A DNA stretch of 64,000 nucleotides from the NCBI RefSeq assembly GCF_022631235.3, contig NZ_CP093310.2, forward strand, positions 2,542,001-2,606,000, written 5' to 3'. The translations under genes and the position numbers were made by a program. Each line of letters opens with the position of its first letter. The first letter of the stretch is position 1. Source of the DNA: Psychrobacter raelei (lineage in GTDB: Bacteria; Pseudomonadota; Gammaproteobacteria; Pseudomonadales; Moraxellaceae). The notes under the pieces were generated by a model, which was not told the DNA's origin, ran no database searches, and saw only the letters and a list, made by a program, of their open reading frames with translations. Positions 35,718-46,113 of this stretch are shown piece after piece.

Positions 35718-38297
35718 ATGAGTAAATCCGATAACAACTATGACAGTGATTTTGAGCAGCAATTTGAAGACAACATCGATAACGAAGTTGATTCTACAGC
35801 CGATGCTCAAGAGTCTGACGTAGTGACAGATTTTGAGCCGACGGATGTGGCACTGAGTATTGACCAAGAAGCCAGCTCGCTACCTTTGCTTGCGCTGCGT
35901 GACGTGGTGGTTTATCCGCACATGCAAATTGCCTTGTTTGTCGGTCGTGACCCCTCTATTAAAGCCATTAACGCCGCTAAAAAAAGCCATGATGACCAAG
36001 TATTGGTCGTGGCCCAAAAGGATTCGCTGAGCGAAGACATCCATCAAGAGAACCTATATCAGTATGGTACGGTGTGCCGTATCGTAAGCACCATGCCACA
36101 CGACAGTGATGAAAACTGTATTAAGGTGCTTATTGAAGGCGAAAACCGCGTGCGCTTAGATAAGGTAACCGAACAAGACGATGGAATGCTTGTGGGTGAC
36201 TATACCTATAGCGCCATTACCTTGACGATGAATGAGTCGCAGCAAAAAAACACCTTAGAGGCACTGCGTCAGCTGTTCGCTAACTACGCTGAAGCTCGCC
36301 TGCGCAATAGCCGCGAATTAATCCGCGTCTCTGAACGCATCGATCACTTATTAGAGCTGGTGTATTTTATCGCCACTCGTGTCTCTATGGATCTTGAGGC
36401 CAAACAGCAATTACTCGAAAAAGACGACATCGCGCTGCACATTAATACCATCACTGAGTATTTGGCCAAGCAAAGTGCTGAGCAGTCGATTGAGCAAGAA
36501 ATCCAAGATGCGGTTCGCCGTCAAATGGAGAGCAACCAGCGCGAGTACTATTTAAACGAGAAGATGAAAGCCATCAAAAATGAGCTTTCTGAAATCAGTG
36601 ATGGCTCTTTTGACAGTGAAGATGATCTTGAAGAGCTAGAGGCCCGCTTAAAAGAAGCTGACCTGCCTGAAGATGTGCGCAAAAAAGCGGAGCAAGAGTT
36701 TAAGAAGCTTAAAATGATGCCGCCGGCGTCAAGTGAATCCTCAGTGGTGCGCAACTACATCGACTGGATCTTAGATACCCCCTGGAACAAAGCCAGTAAG
36801 GTATCTATCAAGCTTGATAAGGCAGAAGAAGTGCTTGATGCGGACCACTATGGTCTACAAGATGTCAAAGACCGCATCTTAGAATATCTGGCCGTTCAAT
36901 CACGGGTCAAAAAGCTACGTGGTCCCATTCTTTGTCTGGTAGGTCCTCCAGGTGTGGGTAAAACCTCACTGGGTGAATCGATTGCCCGAGCCACTGGCCG
37001 TAAATTTGTGCGTATGGCCTTAGGCGGCGTGCGTGATGAGGCAGAAATCCGTGGTCACCGCCGTACTTACATCGGGGCTATGCCGGGTAAAATTGTCCAG
37101 TCACTGGCCAAAGTTGAGGTAAAAAACCCGCTATTTTTGCTTGATGAAATCGACAAAATGGCGCAAGACTTCCGTGGTGATCCAGCCTCAGCACTGCTTG
37201 AAGTACTTGACCCCTCACAGAACGATAAGTTTAACGACCACTATCTAGATTTAGACTTGGACTTATCGCAAGTGATGTTTATCTGTACCGCCAACAGCAT
37301 GGACATTCCATCTGCCCTGCTCGACCGTATGGAGGTAATTCGTCTGCCAGGCTACACGGAAGACGAAAAAATCAACATCGCTGAGAAGTACTTGGTGCCC
37401 AAGGCCATTAAGCAAAACGGGCTAAAAAATGACGAGATTGAAATTGTGCCAGAAGCTTTGCACAGCATCGTTCAGCGTTATACCCGTGAAGCTGGTGTGC
37501 GTAATCTTGAGCGTGAGGTCAACAAGATTTGCCGTAAGGTGGTACGCGAGTCTATTGAGAAATATGGCGCTAAGCCGACCAAAAAGACCAAGATTGAGAC
37601 CGTTGTGGTAGATGCCGATAACATCAGCGACTACTTAGGCGTGCATCAATACGACTTTGGTCTGGCAGAAGAAGCGCCTGAAGTGGGCCGTGTCACTGGC
37701 CTAGCTTGGACCAGCGTGGGCGGTGAGTTACTCACCATTGAGACCATCACTATGCCCGGTAAAGGCGACTTTGTGTATACCGGATCACTGGGTGATGTGA
37801 TGAAAGAGTCTATTCGTGCTGCGATGAGTGTGGTGCGTGCCCGTGGGGAGATGATTGGCATTGACTACGAGACCTTTAAGTCAAAAGATGTGCACGTACA
37901 TATGCCAGAAGGTGCCACACCAAAAGATGGTCCGTCAGCCGGTATTGCCTTGACCACCGCCCTAGTGTCTGCGATGACTGGCATTGCCATCCGCCCAGAC
38001 ATCGCTATGACAGGCGAGGTGACCTTACGTGGCAAAGTACTGCGCATTGGTGGCCTTAAAGAGAAGCTATTAGCGGCTCACCGTGGTGGTATCAAGCACG
38101 TGCTAATCCCAGCCTCTAACGAGCGTGATCTGGTTGAGATTCCAGATAATGTTAAAGAGGGCTTGACCATCCAGCCGGTATCTACCATTGATGAGGTGCT
38201 TCAGGCGGCCTTGGTTGAGATGCCAAAGCCACTGGCTCCCAATAAAGTTAAGGTGGCGGTAGACACGACCAAAGCTGAGCCAGCACTACGCAGCTAA
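35718..38297 (+). CDS. lon: ATP-dependent protease Lon
   Basis: Lon degrades misfolded and regulatory proteins in the cytoplasm as a AAA+ hexamer. The 859-residue protein has a 50-residue acidic leader, the LON substrate-binding domain ([15 protein letters not shown] onward), the AAA+ module with GPPGVGKTS (about 413-421) and LLDEIDKM, and the protease domain with the Ser740/Lys783 dyad (DGPSAG and GGLKEK). The 43-residue spacing equals that of E. coli S679/K722. AAGGAAAAA precedes the ATG. The acidic leader makes it longer than E. coli Lon (784). Confidence 0.97.
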   Translation: MSKSDNNYDSDFEQQFEDNIDNEVDSTADAQESDVVTDFEPTDVALSIDQEASSLPLLALRDVVVYPHMQIALFVGRDPSIKAINAAKKSHDDQVLVVAQKDSLSEDIHQENLYQYGTVCRIVSTMPHDSDENCIKVLIEGENRVRLDKVTEQDDGMLVGDYTYSAITLTMNESQQKNTLEALRQLFANYAEARLRNSRELIRVSERIDHLLELVYFIATRVSMDLEAKQQLLEKDDIALHINTITEYLAKQSAEQSIEQEIQDAVRRQMESNQREYYLNEKMKAIKNELSEISDGSFDSEDDLEELEARLKEADLPEDVRKKAEQEFKKLKMMPPASSESSVVRNYIDWILDTPWNKASKVSIKLDKAEEVLDADHYGLQDVKDRILEYLAVQSRVKKLRGPILCLVGPPGVGKTSLGESIARATGRKFVRMALGGVRDEAEIRGHRRTYIGAMPGKIVQSLAKVEVKNPLFLLDEIDKMAQDFRGDPASALLEVLDPSQNDKFNDHYLDLDLDLSQVMFICTANSMDIPSALLDRMEVIRLPGYTEDEKINIAEKYLVPKAIKQNGLKNDEIEIVPEALHSIVQRYTREAGVRNLEREVNKICRKVVRESIEKYGAKPTKKTKIETVVVDADNISDYLGVHQYDFGLAEEAPEVGRVTGLAWTSVGGELLTIETITMPGKGDFVYTGSLGDVMKESIRAAMSVVRARGEMIGIDYETFKSKDVHVHMPEGATPKDGPSAGIALTTALVSAMTGIAIRPDIAMTGEVTLRGKVLRIGGLKEKLLAAHRGGIKHVLIPASNERDLVEIPDNVKEGLTIQPVSTIDEVLQAALVEMPKPLAPNKVKVAVDTTKAEPALRS

Positions 38298-38349
38298 TCT
38301 AAAGGCGGGCTTAGCCACCGCCGTCTATCAAATCATTGACGTAAAAAAC

Positions 38350-38379
38350 GCCGTCCAATTAACTTGGACGGCCTTTTTT
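38350..38379 (+). terminator. lon terminator
   Basis: GCCGTCCAA / TTGGACGGC perfect stem with a 5-nt loop followed by CTTTTTTT. Confidence 0.9.
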
Positions 38380-38542
38380 ATTCCTCAAGCTTTCACGATT
38401 ATTTACGCTATTTACATATCATAACGTATTGCAACGCTTGGCATAATTGTTTCTGTAGAGATAAAGTTATACTCAGTATTGTCACTCATTTATTCTAAGA
38501 CAGGGATGTCTGACTTTTCACCATAATTTTTGGAGTTTAATA

Positions 38543-39094
38543 ATGAAAACCTTATTCACAGCCTCTACCCTTTTAGCCTCAGCTTTAGCATTAAGTGCGT
38601 GTCAGAGCACCCCTACTAAACAAAGCGTGCCTGATGAAGCCCAACCGGTTTTAAAATCACAAATTATGACCACAGATGGCAGCAATAAGCACATAGGTGA
38701 TATGTTCTTACGTCCTGTGGCCGGCGGCGTTCAAGTCTTTGGTAAGCTACAAGGCTTGACACCAGGCGCCACCGTTGCGATGCACATTCATGAGACGGGC
38801 AGCTGTGCCGATATGGGTAAAGCGGCCGGTGGTCATTTTAACCCTTACCATAAGTTGCATGGCAACCCTATGGGTGCAGAGAACCATGCAGGCGACCTAC
38901 CCAACTTGACTGCTGATGCCAATGGTGTGGCCTCCATGAATTTTGTCAAAAAAGACATCTCTGTAGCGATGCAAGGCGATAATAGTGTCTATCGTCGTGC
39001 CTTTATCGTTCATGGCGGTGTAGATGATTATGTCAGCCAGCCTGCGGGTAATGCCGGTGCTCGTATCGCTTGTGGCATTATCGAGAAGTACTAG
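38543..39094 (+). CDS. sodC: Superoxide dismutase [Cu-Zn], lipoprotein form
   Basis: SodC dismutes superoxide in the periplasm. The 183-residue precursor has a lipoprotein signal with lipobox LSAC (Cys20), so it is probably membrane-tethered. The metal ligands are visible: MHIHETGSC (Cu His pair and a disulfide Cys), GGHFNP (bridging His), KLHG, ENHAGD (Zn ligands), and VHGGVDDY (Cu His). RIACGII near the end supplies the second disulfide Cys. GGAG lies upstream of the ATG. The gene is monocistronic, between terminators. Confidence 0.93.
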   Translation: MKTLFTASTLLASALALSACQSTPTKQSVPDEAQPVLKSQIMTTDGSNKHIGDMFLRPVAGGVQVFGKLQGLTPGATVAMHIHETGSCADMGKAAGGHFNPYHKLHGNPMGAENHAGDLPNLTADANGVASMNFVKKDISVAMQGDNSVYRRAFIVHGGVDDYVSQPAGNAGARIACGIIEKY

Positions 39095-39155
39095 ATCGAG
39101 AAGTACTAGGTTGACTCGCTTTTAACAGCATATAGTTAATAGTCGATAGTTGATT

Positions 39156-39212
39156 AAAAAACCAGCGGTGTTTAATACAAATCTAATTTGTGTTGACGCC
39201 GCTGGTTTTTTT
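39156..39212 (+). terminator. sodC terminator
   Basis: AAAAAACCAGCGG / CCGCTGGTTTTTT stem with an unusually long loop that itself contains pairable ACAAAT / ATTTGT, then a T run. Confidence 0.8.
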
Positions 39213-39286
39213 GATTTGATCTGTCTTATATCCACTCGCTTAGGCCCTTATATACGGGTGTTTTGCACGCATAAATCAATGAGGTT

Positions 39287-39337
39287 AGTCGCTCTCATAC
39301 TATACGACACTACCTGTCGTATAGTATGAGAGCGACT
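39287..39337. repeat. Perfect 23-bp inverted repeat upstream of recA
   Basis: Arms 39287-39309 and 39315-39337 are exact complements (starting AGTCGCTCTCATAC) around a 5-nt loop CTACC. No T run follows on either strand, so this is not an ordinary terminator. It lies about 280 bases before recA. Confidence 0.9.
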
Positions 39338-39615
39338 CTATTAAGTGAGCGATAATTTGTTATACTTACCGTATACAAAAGCGGTGTGTATCGACCTAAT
39401 CATCACGTGCTTATTGCCTTATAAGCGGATAAACTTTTTGTCTTAACCTCCTTTATTGCACATTAACTGATATATACTGTTAGCGTTTTACTAATTAGTT
39501 CTGTTAATAGGTCAATTAAGCGATATACTGGGTCGAACTGCCGTTTTCCCCTCTTAACTCACCATTTATTATTAAATAATATACTCTTTTAAAATCATTT
39601 AATTAGGACATCATT

Positions 39616-40665
39616 ATGGATGACAATAAAGCCAAAGCGTTAAAAGCAGCCTTAGGCCAAATCGAAAAACAATTTGGTAAAAACACCATCATGCATTTGG
39701 GCGATAACTCAGCCACGCTGGATGTGGACGTGGTCTCTACCGGCTCACTTGGCTTAGATATTGCTTTAGGTATTGGCGGTTTGCCAAAAGGTCGTATTAT
39801 TGAGATTTATGGCCCAGAAAGCTCAGGTAAAACCACATTGACCTTGCAAGCCATTGCTGAGTGTCAAAAACAAGGCGGTACTTGTGCCTTTATCGATGCC
39901 GAACACGCTTTAGATCCCATCTATGCCCGTAAACTTGGGGTAAATACTGATGACTTATTGGTGTCTCAGCCTGATAATGGTGAGCAAGCGCTTGAGATTA
40001 CCGACATGCTGGTGCGTTCAGGCGCATTAGACATGATTGTTATTGACTCGGTCGCTGCCCTTACCCCGCGTGCGGAGATTGAAGGTGAGATGGGTGACAG
40101 CCACATGGGCTTGCAGGCGCGTCTAATGAGTCAGGCGCTACGTAAAATCACCGGTAACGCCAAACGCTCAAACTGTATGGTTATCTTTATTAACCAAATT
40201 CGTATGAAAATTGGGGTTATGTTCGGTTCGCCTGAAACCACAACCGGTGGTAATGCCCTTAAATTCTACGCCTCAGTACGTCTAGATATTCGCCGTATTG
40301 GCGCGGTGAAAAGCGGTGATGAAATCATTGGTAACCAAACCCGTGTTAAAGTTATTAAAAACAAAATGGCGCCACCATTTCGTCAAGCTGAGTTTGAGAT
40401 TACTTATGGTGAAGGCACCAACCACTTGGCTGAAGTGATCGACTTAGGGGTTGAGATTGGCGTGGTCGGTAAGGCCGGTGCATGGTACAGCTATGGCGAT
40501 GAAAAAATTGGGCAAGGTAAAGCCAACTCAGTGTTGTTCTTAAAAGACAATCCCGCCATTGCTGAAGAGATTGAAGCCAAAATCCGTGCCGAAAAGCTGG
40601 CGGTAGAGCCAGAAAAAGGGGCTGAAGCTGTAGATGAGGTTGAGCCTGAATCTGAAGTCGAATAG
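39616..40665 (+). CDS. recA: Recombinase RecA
   Basis: RecA forms filaments on single-stranded DNA for homologous recombination and repair. The 349-residue protein carries Walker [10 protein letters not shown] (about residues 65-73), Walker B VIDSVAAL (about 141-148), the L2 region [17 protein letters not shown] and the MAW motif. The C-terminal tail is acidic as usual. AGGACATC precedes the ATG. No LexA-type SOS box was found upstream, which fits Moraxellaceae, where LexA is commonly absent. recX follows. Confidence 0.98.
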   Translation: MDDNKAKALKAALGQIEKQFGKNTIMHLGDNSATLDVDVVSTGSLGLDIALGIGGLPKGRIIEIYGPESSGKTTLTLQAIAECQKQGGTCAFIDAEHALDPIYARKLGVNTDDLLVSQPDNGEQALEITDMLVRSGALDMIVIDSVAALTPRAEIEGEMGDSHMGLQARLMSQALRKITGNAKRSNCMVIFINQIRMKIGVMFGSPETTTGGNALKFYASVRLDIRRIGAVKSGDEIIGNQTRVKVIKNKMAPPFRQAEFEITYGEGTNHLAEVIDLGVEIGVVGKAGAWYSYGDEKIGQGKANSVLFLKDNPAIAEEIEAKIRAEKLAVEPEKGAEAVDEVEPESEVE

Positions 40666-40724
40666 CCTTGGCTTAAGTCGCTATACTGTGTAGCGATCTG
40701 GTTTGTGATTTGACGCTTTGATTT

Positions 40725-40769
40725 AATGGGTAGGTGGCTTTGATAACTATATTAAGCCCCTACCTTTTT
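40725..40769 (+). terminator. recA terminator
   Basis: GGTAGGTGGC pairs with GCCCCTACC (one bulge), followed by TTTTTATTT, between recA and recX. Confidence 0.6.
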
Positions 40770-40811
40770 ATTTAAGGCTATTTACTCTATGAGGTCTTAT
40801 TAGACAATATT

Positions 40812-42047
40812 ATGCAGATAAAAACCTTAGCTCAGATTTTGGCAGAAAACGAGACTGGTGATAAGAAATCCACTCAACGTCAGTCAAAATCGGGGCAAGC
40901 AAAGTCAAAAAACAGCGCGCACCAGACAACATCACGGGCACAGACCAGCTCTGCCGGTAATACCAATGATTGTGCGGTAGATACGCTGCAAGATTGTCAG
41001 CCGCAGCGGCTTGACGCTAAGCGCTCTAAACTCTCCAAACCCTCACAGCATTCTAAGGCGGCGAAACCCTCGTACCGCAAACGCTCTTATGCCAAAAAAC
41101 CAAGCTTAGGAAATAAACCAGACCATACCGATGAGTTTCACACTGATGTTGGCAGTGATAATCAAGTAGATGTATTACCAGACACTGCACACAAGCTATC
41201 GGCTCAGCCTAAACAGCGTAAAAACAAAACATTCCATCCGGCCGCCCCTTATCAGCCAAAAACCCAGCTGGCTGAGCCCATCAAAGAAGTCGACCCCAAT
41301 AGTATTAAAAGCTTATTGGCACAGGTGAAGGCCGAAGCCCAACAGCAAACAGACGCTCTGGTCCCCTTGGCTGAGGCATCGGTATCCACATTCCAGTCCT
41401 ACTCTGATGATTCTTCTGCAGATAATGCCCTCATAACCGATGACTTAGGCATAGATAATCTACCTGCTGCGCTAAAAGCTTACCTAAGAACACCTGAGCA
41501 ACGTCAAGCAGAAAAAGAGGAGATAAAAGCGGAAAGTCGGCTGCGCTGGCTGGCTTTTTATTATCTGTCTAGACGCGAACACTCTGCAGGAGAGCTGCGC
41601 CAAAAATTGCTCGATAAAGAGCAAGACCCCAAAAAAATAGAAGCCCTTTTACAAGAGTTTAAAGATAAAGGCTATCAAAGCGACCACCGCACAGCGCTCA
41701 TGCTGATCCGTGAAGGCATTCGTAAAGGCCGCGGCCGTGTTCGGATCAAGAATGACTTTTATAAACGCAAAGTTGAGGTGCCTGCGAACATCGATGAACT
41801 GATTGATATGGCGATGGCGGATAACGAAGAGTTTGTCGATGTGTTGTCAGACAATACATTGGTAGAATGCGTCGACTGGCTGCGTTTGGCCGTTGAAGCC
41901 CGGGTCAAAAAATATGGCGATGAGATTCCCACTGACCAAAAAATAAAAGCGCGTCAGCTTCGATTCTTACAATACCGCGGCTTTAAGCCTGGTATTTGTT
42001 TTGAGGCGATTAAATATAACCTACAAACACTTGATGAGCGGTTTTAA
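40812..42047 (+). CDS. recX: RecX family regulatory protein with long N-terminal extension
   Basis: RecX inhibits RecA filament growth. The RecX helical domain occupies only the last 175 residues (RLRWLAFYYLSRREHSAGELRQKLLDK from about residue 239, then GRGRVRIKNDFYKRKV). The first 235 residues are Ser/Lys/Gln/Asp-rich low complexity with many basic stretches, probably disordered. At 411 residues it is more than twice the usual 150-170. The position directly after recA supports the assignment. A terminator lies between them, so recX may have its own promoter or depend on read-through. Confidence 0.86.
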   Translation: MQIKTLAQILAENETGDKKSTQRQSKSGQAKSKNSAHQTTSRAQTSSAGNTNDCAVDTLQDCQPQRLDAKRSKLSKPSQHSKAAKPSYRKRSYAKKPSLGNKPDHTDEFHTDVGSDNQVDVLPDTAHKLSAQPKQRKNKTFHPAAPYQPKTQLAEPIKEVDPNSIKSLLAQVKAEAQQQTDALVPLAEASVSTFQSYSDDSSADNALITDDLGIDNLPAALKAYLRTPEQRQAEKEEIKAESRLRWLAFYYLSRREHSAGELRQKLLDKEQDPKKIEALLQEFKDKGYQSDHRTALMLIREGIRKGRGRVRIKNDFYKRKVEVPANIDELIDMAMADNEEFVDVLSDNTLVECVDWLRLAVEARVKKYGDEIPTDQKIKARQLRFLQYRGFKPGICFEAIKYNLQTLDERF

Positions 42048-42087
42048 AGTCAAATCTGTTGCCGTGATAAGCCAAGCCTTGGTGTGT

Positions 42088-42687
42088 CTAATAGCCTATG
42101 GCAGATAGCCTCTTTTCTAGTTCAAGCAATTGTAGCCCCTCAACTTTGGGCTCACCATTATTGCCATCTACAGGAAACGGCATACTCTTACCAGTTAACA
42201 CATAGCCTCGGCGCTGATAGTAAGCCAGCAGCTCGGGGCGTTGGCTCAAAATGCTCATGGTTAATCTGGCGTTGCCTTGCGTATCTTCTGATTTTAAATG
42301 CCGACCGGCAAAGGTCTCAGCCGCTTGCAGAATCTGATTGCCAACGCCCCGACCTTGTAAGTCACAATGAACTGCAAACATACCAATATAAGCATCATTA
42401 TTTTGGCTGCTGTGCTCGCGGTTATCTGCCTGGCCAAAATCAACAGCAATACAGCCTAAAATATCCCCAGTTTCCTTGCCTTCGGTGACTTGAGGAAAAA
42501 CAAATAAATAATGCCGAGGGGTATTAATTACCTTTTCAATTTCAGCCACTGTGGTTCGAATACCGCCCACCAAATGTGCTTCATTGGTCCATCCCACATC
42601 ATCGCGATAGCATTGATTTAACAGACGCAGTAAAGCCTCACTATCCTCTAGGGTGGCTTGACGCAAAAAAACATTGGGGCTTGGCAT
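42088..42687 (-). CDS. GNAT family N-acetyltransferase
   Basis: A 199-residue acetyl-CoA-dependent transferase. The acetyl-CoA-binding motif A is visible as CDLQGRGVGNQIL (Q/RxxGxG/A) after IGMFAVH, and the C-terminal YYQRRGYVLTGKSMPFP is motif B-like. The substrate is unknown. GGAG lies 8 bases before the ATG. It is convergent with recX, with 40 bases between the stops. Confidence 0.85.
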   Translation of the reverse strand: MPSPNVFLRQATLEDSEALLRLLNQCYRDDVGWTNEAHLVGGIRTTVAEIEKVINTPRHYLFVFPQVTEGKETGDILGCIAVDFGQADNREHSSQNNDAYIGMFAVHCDLQGRGVGNQILQAAETFAGRHLKSEDTQGNARLTMSILSQRPELLAYYQRRGYVLTGKSMPFPVDGNNGEPKVEGLQLLELEKRLSAIGY

Positions 42688-42820
42688 GACTCATTCTCCA
42701 AAGGCTGAGTAAAATAACGCGTTAAGCTATTAAACCAAAAATTAAGCAGGCAAGTAAACATGTTATTATCGCAGTTATTTACCCCTATTTTCCAAAATCA
42801 TTTTATCATTTGAGCCGCTT

Positions 42821-43990
42821 ATGACTTCCGCTACGCCTCTGTTACCTGAAATTACTTCCGATCAAATCAAGCATCTGACCAGCAGTCAATGCCTAGCTCA
42901 GCCCCTGCCTGCCCCTATATTAAGCGCCTGTTTTAAGCAGTCCCCTGAATACTTTCAGGTAGATGAGCTGCTGGAAGTTGGTCTGTCTGGTGAAGGGGAG
43001 CATTTGTGGCTATTGATTAAAAAGACCGCCATGAATACCAGCTTTGTGGCCGATCAGCTTGCTAAATGGGCCAAGATACCCAGTCGGGATGTGGGTTACT
43101 CTGGGCTAAAAGATCGTCATGCAGTGACCACCCAGTGGTTTAGCTTGCGTCTACCCAAAGGCAAGCTGCCTGATATAAGCTTTGATGAATTTGCCAAAGC
43201 GCACTTGACCACTGCCACCGAATCGATAGAAGTACGACAGCAAACCTGGCACAGCAAAAAGCTCAATCGCGGTACGCACAAGGCCAATAGATTTGTCATT
43301 CGCTTAACCGATATTGAGCTCAACCCTAAGGTGGCAGCTGCCCCTGCTACAGTTGATGAGATCCTAACGCTTATCAGCAAAGAAGGGGTGCCCAACTACT
43401 TTGGTGAGCAGCGCTTTGGCAGGCAGGGCAACAACATTGTCAGCGCTTTGGAGTGGTTTGAACAGGGCACAATAAATGGCCGTCCGCCTCATCCAAAAAA
43501 AAGCCGTGATGCGCAATCTTTATTACTCTCCTCAGCCCGCAGCGCTATTTTTAATCAAATCGTCTCAGCCAGAGTTCAGCTGGGAGGCTGGAATACTGCC
43601 ATAGACGGCGATGTGTTTAATCTGGATGGTTCGGGGTCTGTGTTTTGTGTTGAGCAGATTGATCAAGAGATACACCAGCGGCTGGCCAGTGGCGATATTC
43701 ACCCAACTGCGCCATTGTGGGGCATCAAAAATGACAAAGTCAGCGAGGCTGCAAAAGCCTTAGAAGATAAAGTGGTGAGTCAAGATGCTGTGTTACAAAG
43801 ACTGGCTCAAGGCCTTGAGAAAAAACAGTTAAAAACCATGCGCCGCGCAACCCGCTTAGCAGTGAGTGATTTCAGCTGGTCATGGACAACAGAGCAAGCG
43901 GATAAGCCAAGTTTGGTGCTGCAATTTACCTTACCCACCGGCACCTTTGCCACCAGCGTACTGTCAGCTTTGGTAACTCATTTAAAATAG
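42821..43990 (+). CDS. truD: tRNA pseudouridine(13) synthase
   Basis: TruD isomerises U13 of tRNA-Glu. The 389-residue protein shows FQVDELLEVGLSGEGEHLWLLIKK, the catalytic GYSGLKDRHAVTTQWFSL (Asp in KDRHA, about residue 95), RGTHKANRFVIRLTD and GVPNYFGEQRFGRQGNN, all diagnostic of TruD. The family usually has about 350 residues; the extra length is a polar leader of about 30. No partner gene is evident; the next gene is convergent. Confidence 0.94.
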   Translation: MTSATPLLPEITSDQIKHLTSSQCLAQPLPAPILSACFKQSPEYFQVDELLEVGLSGEGEHLWLLIKKTAMNTSFVADQLAKWAKIPSRDVGYSGLKDRHAVTTQWFSLRLPKGKLPDISFDEFAKAHLTTATESIEVRQQTWHSKKLNRGTHKANRFVIRLTDIELNPKVAAAPATVDEILTLISKEGVPNYFGEQRFGRQGNNIVSALEWFEQGTINGRPPHPKKSRDAQSLLLSSARSAIFNQIVSARVQLGGWNTAIDGDVFNLDGSGSVFCVEQIDQEIHQRLASGDIHPTAPLWGIKNDKVSEAAKALEDKVVSQDAVLQRLAQGLEKKQLKTMRRATRLAVSDFSWSWTTEQADKPSLVLQFTLPTGTFATSVLSALVTHLK

Positions 43991-44013
43991 CAACCGCGGC
44001 AAGTAGACCTTAA

Positions 44014-44943
44014 TTAAGAGGCACTCAATAACGCTTCAATCACCAATGTCTGCCCCTCAGCCAAGCTTGGTACGTCGCCAAGCTTGCGCCAAGGCATGCT
44101 GCTGCCATGAAAGTCGCTACCAGTTGACACTTGCAGTCCATGCTCTGCAATACTTCTATCCACCATGCGCCGTGTGCTTAATGGCTCATCATTGCTGGGC
44201 AGCTCACAGCCATCACCGCCAAATTGTGCAAACTCGGCTATCAATTTACGTACCCGAGTCGCCGATAGATTGTAGCGGGTGGGATGCGCCAATACCGCTT
44301 TGCCGCCGCAGCGATGAATCAGCTCAATGGTATCTTGCATGCTTAAGGTTTCAATGGGCACATAAGCGGCTTTATTATCGGCCAAATACTTATCAAAAGC
44401 CTTTTGCATGGTAGGTACAATCTCTTGTTCTAACAAGACCTTGGCAATGTGTGCTCGTCCTACGGCATCGGCATTGCCATCTGCCTTGAGCAGTACAGCT
44501 TGCCACATGTCATCGAAGTCATGACCCGTTAATTCAGCCATTTTTTGTACAATCATCCGGCCACGATTGCCACGGCTCACTTGGATGTGAGTTAAGGTGT
44601 TATTCATCTGCTCAAAATCATCAAAACCTAGACCCAGTACGTGAATGATTTTGTCTTTGGCTTTATTCTTGCCATAGCCGCCAGTAAGCGTGTGCTGACA
44701 GCTTATCTCCACCCCATTAATTAAAGTAATACCCAGTGCCTGCGCCGTGGCCTTGGCCTCTGGGATACCCGCCAAAGTATCGTGATCGGTTAGCGCAAAG
44801 ATGTCGATATGGGCAGCATGGGCTTTGTGCAGTAGCTCGCTTGGGCTATTGCTGCCATCAGAGCAGGTACTGTGACTGTGTAAGTCAATGCGTTTGTAAG
44901 CAAGATTTGTGGTAGAGGGTTGTGATGGTGAGCAGTGCGGCAT
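44014..44943 (-). CDS. rnm: PHP-domain 3',5'-nucleoside bisphosphate phosphatase / RNase AM
   Basis: A 309-residue metal-dependent phosphoesterase (YciV family). The PHP motifs are in order: DLHSHSTCSDG (residues 21-31), ALTDHDT (about 51-57), NGVEIS (about 76-81), VLAHPTRY and TGSDFHG. E. coli YciV removes the 3' phosphate of pAp-type nucleotides and trims 5' ends of rRNA. In many genomes it lies near yciB/yciI homologs, as here, where those genes start divergently 240 bases away. Confidence 0.88.
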   Translation of the reverse strand: MPHCSPSQPSTTNLAYKRIDLHSHSTCSDGSNSPSELLHKAHAAHIDIFALTDHDTLAGIPEAKATAQALGITLINGVEISCQHTLTGGYGKNKAKDKIIHVLGLGFDDFEQMNNTLTHIQVSRGNRGRMIVQKMAELTGHDFDDMWQAVLLKADGNADAVGRAHIAKVLLEQEIVPTMQKAFDKYLADNKAAYVPIETLSMQDTIELIHRCGGKAVLAHPTRYNLSATRVRKLIAEFAQFGGDGCELPSNDEPLSTRRMVDRSIAEHGLQVSTGSDFHGSSMPWRKLGDVPSLAEGQTLVIEALLSAS

Positions 44944-45180
44944 AATAGCAGTCTTAAAAATTACAATAAAATAGAGTGACTATTGTAGCGGTTAATGAGC
45001 GGTATTTGTCGATGTTTTGGTAAAAGCTGTGTTTAATTAAGTTCGCAAAAAGATAACTGCCCGCTTTAAACCTCATCTTACAAGGTATTGTATGCGCAAT
45101 GCTTTTTTTTGTGGGTCAGGCCGTGTAAACTATTGCCTCAAGTCATCCCCCACTCTTCTTTTTCTATTATTGTGACCTTT

Positions 45181-45750
45181 ATGAAAGCATTGCTAGATTT
45201 TATCCCCTTACTTGCCTTTTTTTATGTGGCCAAAACCCAAGGCATCTTGGCGGGCGCAGGGGCTATTTTAATCGCTACGGTCGCAGTGGCAGTGATCCAT
45301 TTGATCACCCAGAAGGGGCGCCTGACCAAGCAACAAGCGATTACCTTAGTGCTTACCGTGGTCTTTTGTGGTCTTACCTTATTGTTCCATGATGACATTT
45401 ATCTAAAATGGAAATCGACGGTGATTAACGGCATATTTGCCGTGGCCTTATTAATCAGTGTATTAATCGGCCGACCTTTGTTAGAGATGGCCATGAAGAG
45501 CGTGTTTAATCTGACTCACTCTGGCTGGAATAAGCTGACTTTGGCCTGGGTAGGCTATTTTGTATTGATGGCCGGATTGCAGTACTATTTTGCTTTTTAT
45601 ACCAGCGAGCAAACTTGGATCAACTTCAAAACCTACGGCTGGCTACCTTTCATGTTAGTCTTCATGGTGGGTCAGTTTGTGATACTAAAAAGCCACATTA
45701 ACCCTGAAATGCTAGATGACAAATCTAATAAATCAAACAAGCCAAAATAA
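45181..45750 (+). CDS. yciB: Inner membrane-spanning protein YciB
   Basis: A 189-residue integral membrane protein (septation protein A/IspZ family) with five or more helices, linked to cell envelope and division functions. The start MKALLDFIPLLAFFYVAK matches the family N terminus, so ATG 45181 is chosen over an open frame that extends 93 bases upstream. SVLIGRPLLEMAMK and WNKLTLAWVGYFVLMAGLQYYFA are family blocks. It is followed 24 bases later by yciI. Confidence 0.92.
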   Translation: MKALLDFIPLLAFFYVAKTQGILAGAGAILIATVAVAVIHLITQKGRLTKQQAITLVLTVVFCGLTLLFHDDIYLKWKSTVINGIFAVALLISVLIGRPLLEMAMKSVFNLTHSGWNKLTLAWVGYFVLMAGLQYYFAFYTSEQTWINFKTYGWLPFMLVFMVGQFVILKSHINPEMLDDKSNKSNKPK

Positions 45751-45774
45751 GCTAGGCTAATACACTAACTGAGA

Positions 45775-46077
45775 ATGAATATGCCGTTATTTATGATTAT
45801 GGGCCATGATGTGGCCAACTCCTCTGAGCTTAGACAACAAACCCGTGAGGCTCATTTGGCTCGTCTGCACGAGCTTGAGGCACAAGGCCGCTTGGTTATC
45901 GCTGGACCAACGCCTCTTGAAGTGGGTCAAACGGCCATGTCAGGCAGCTTAATCATCGCCGCTTTTGAAAGTTTAGAAGCGGCCCAAGACTGGGCCAGCC
46001 AAGAGCCTTATCTCACAGCGGGCGTATATAGCCATGTCGATATCAAACCCTTTATTAAAGTCCTACCCTCTGCCTAA
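45775..46077 (+). CDS. yciI: YciI family protein
   Basis: A 100-residue cytoplasmic protein of the YCII fold. TREAHLARLHELEAQGRLVIAGPTP and FESLEAAQDWASQEPYLTAGVYSHVDIKPF match E. coli YciI closely. The function is unclear; the fold resembles a dehalogenase or muconolactone-isomerase type with conserved His and Asp. A second ATG at 45781 is also possible. It sits in the usual yciB-yciI order. Confidence 0.9.
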   Translation: MNMPLFMIMGHDVANSSELRQQTREAHLARLHELEAQGRLVIAGPTPLEVGQTAMSGSLIIAAFESLEAAQDWASQEPYLTAGVYSHVDIKPFIKVLPSA

Positions 46078-46113
46078 TTGCTCAAGCTTCACTGCTTCTT
46101 GGAATCCCTAGCT

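Larger units (their letters stand above)
39095..39615. other. 520-base region between sodC and recA
   Basis: It holds the sodC terminator (39156-39212), a long perfect hairpin (39287-39337) and an AT-rich recA leader (39340-39615). I see no LexA-type box. -10-like TATACT hexamers occur near 39362 and 39474. Confidence 0.55.

Noticed and set aside
39287..39337. The recA-upstream hairpin as a LexA-type SOS box
   Set aside because: It is 51 bases long with a 5-nt loop and has no CTG-N10-CAG core; its distance from recA also speaks against a classic SOS operator.
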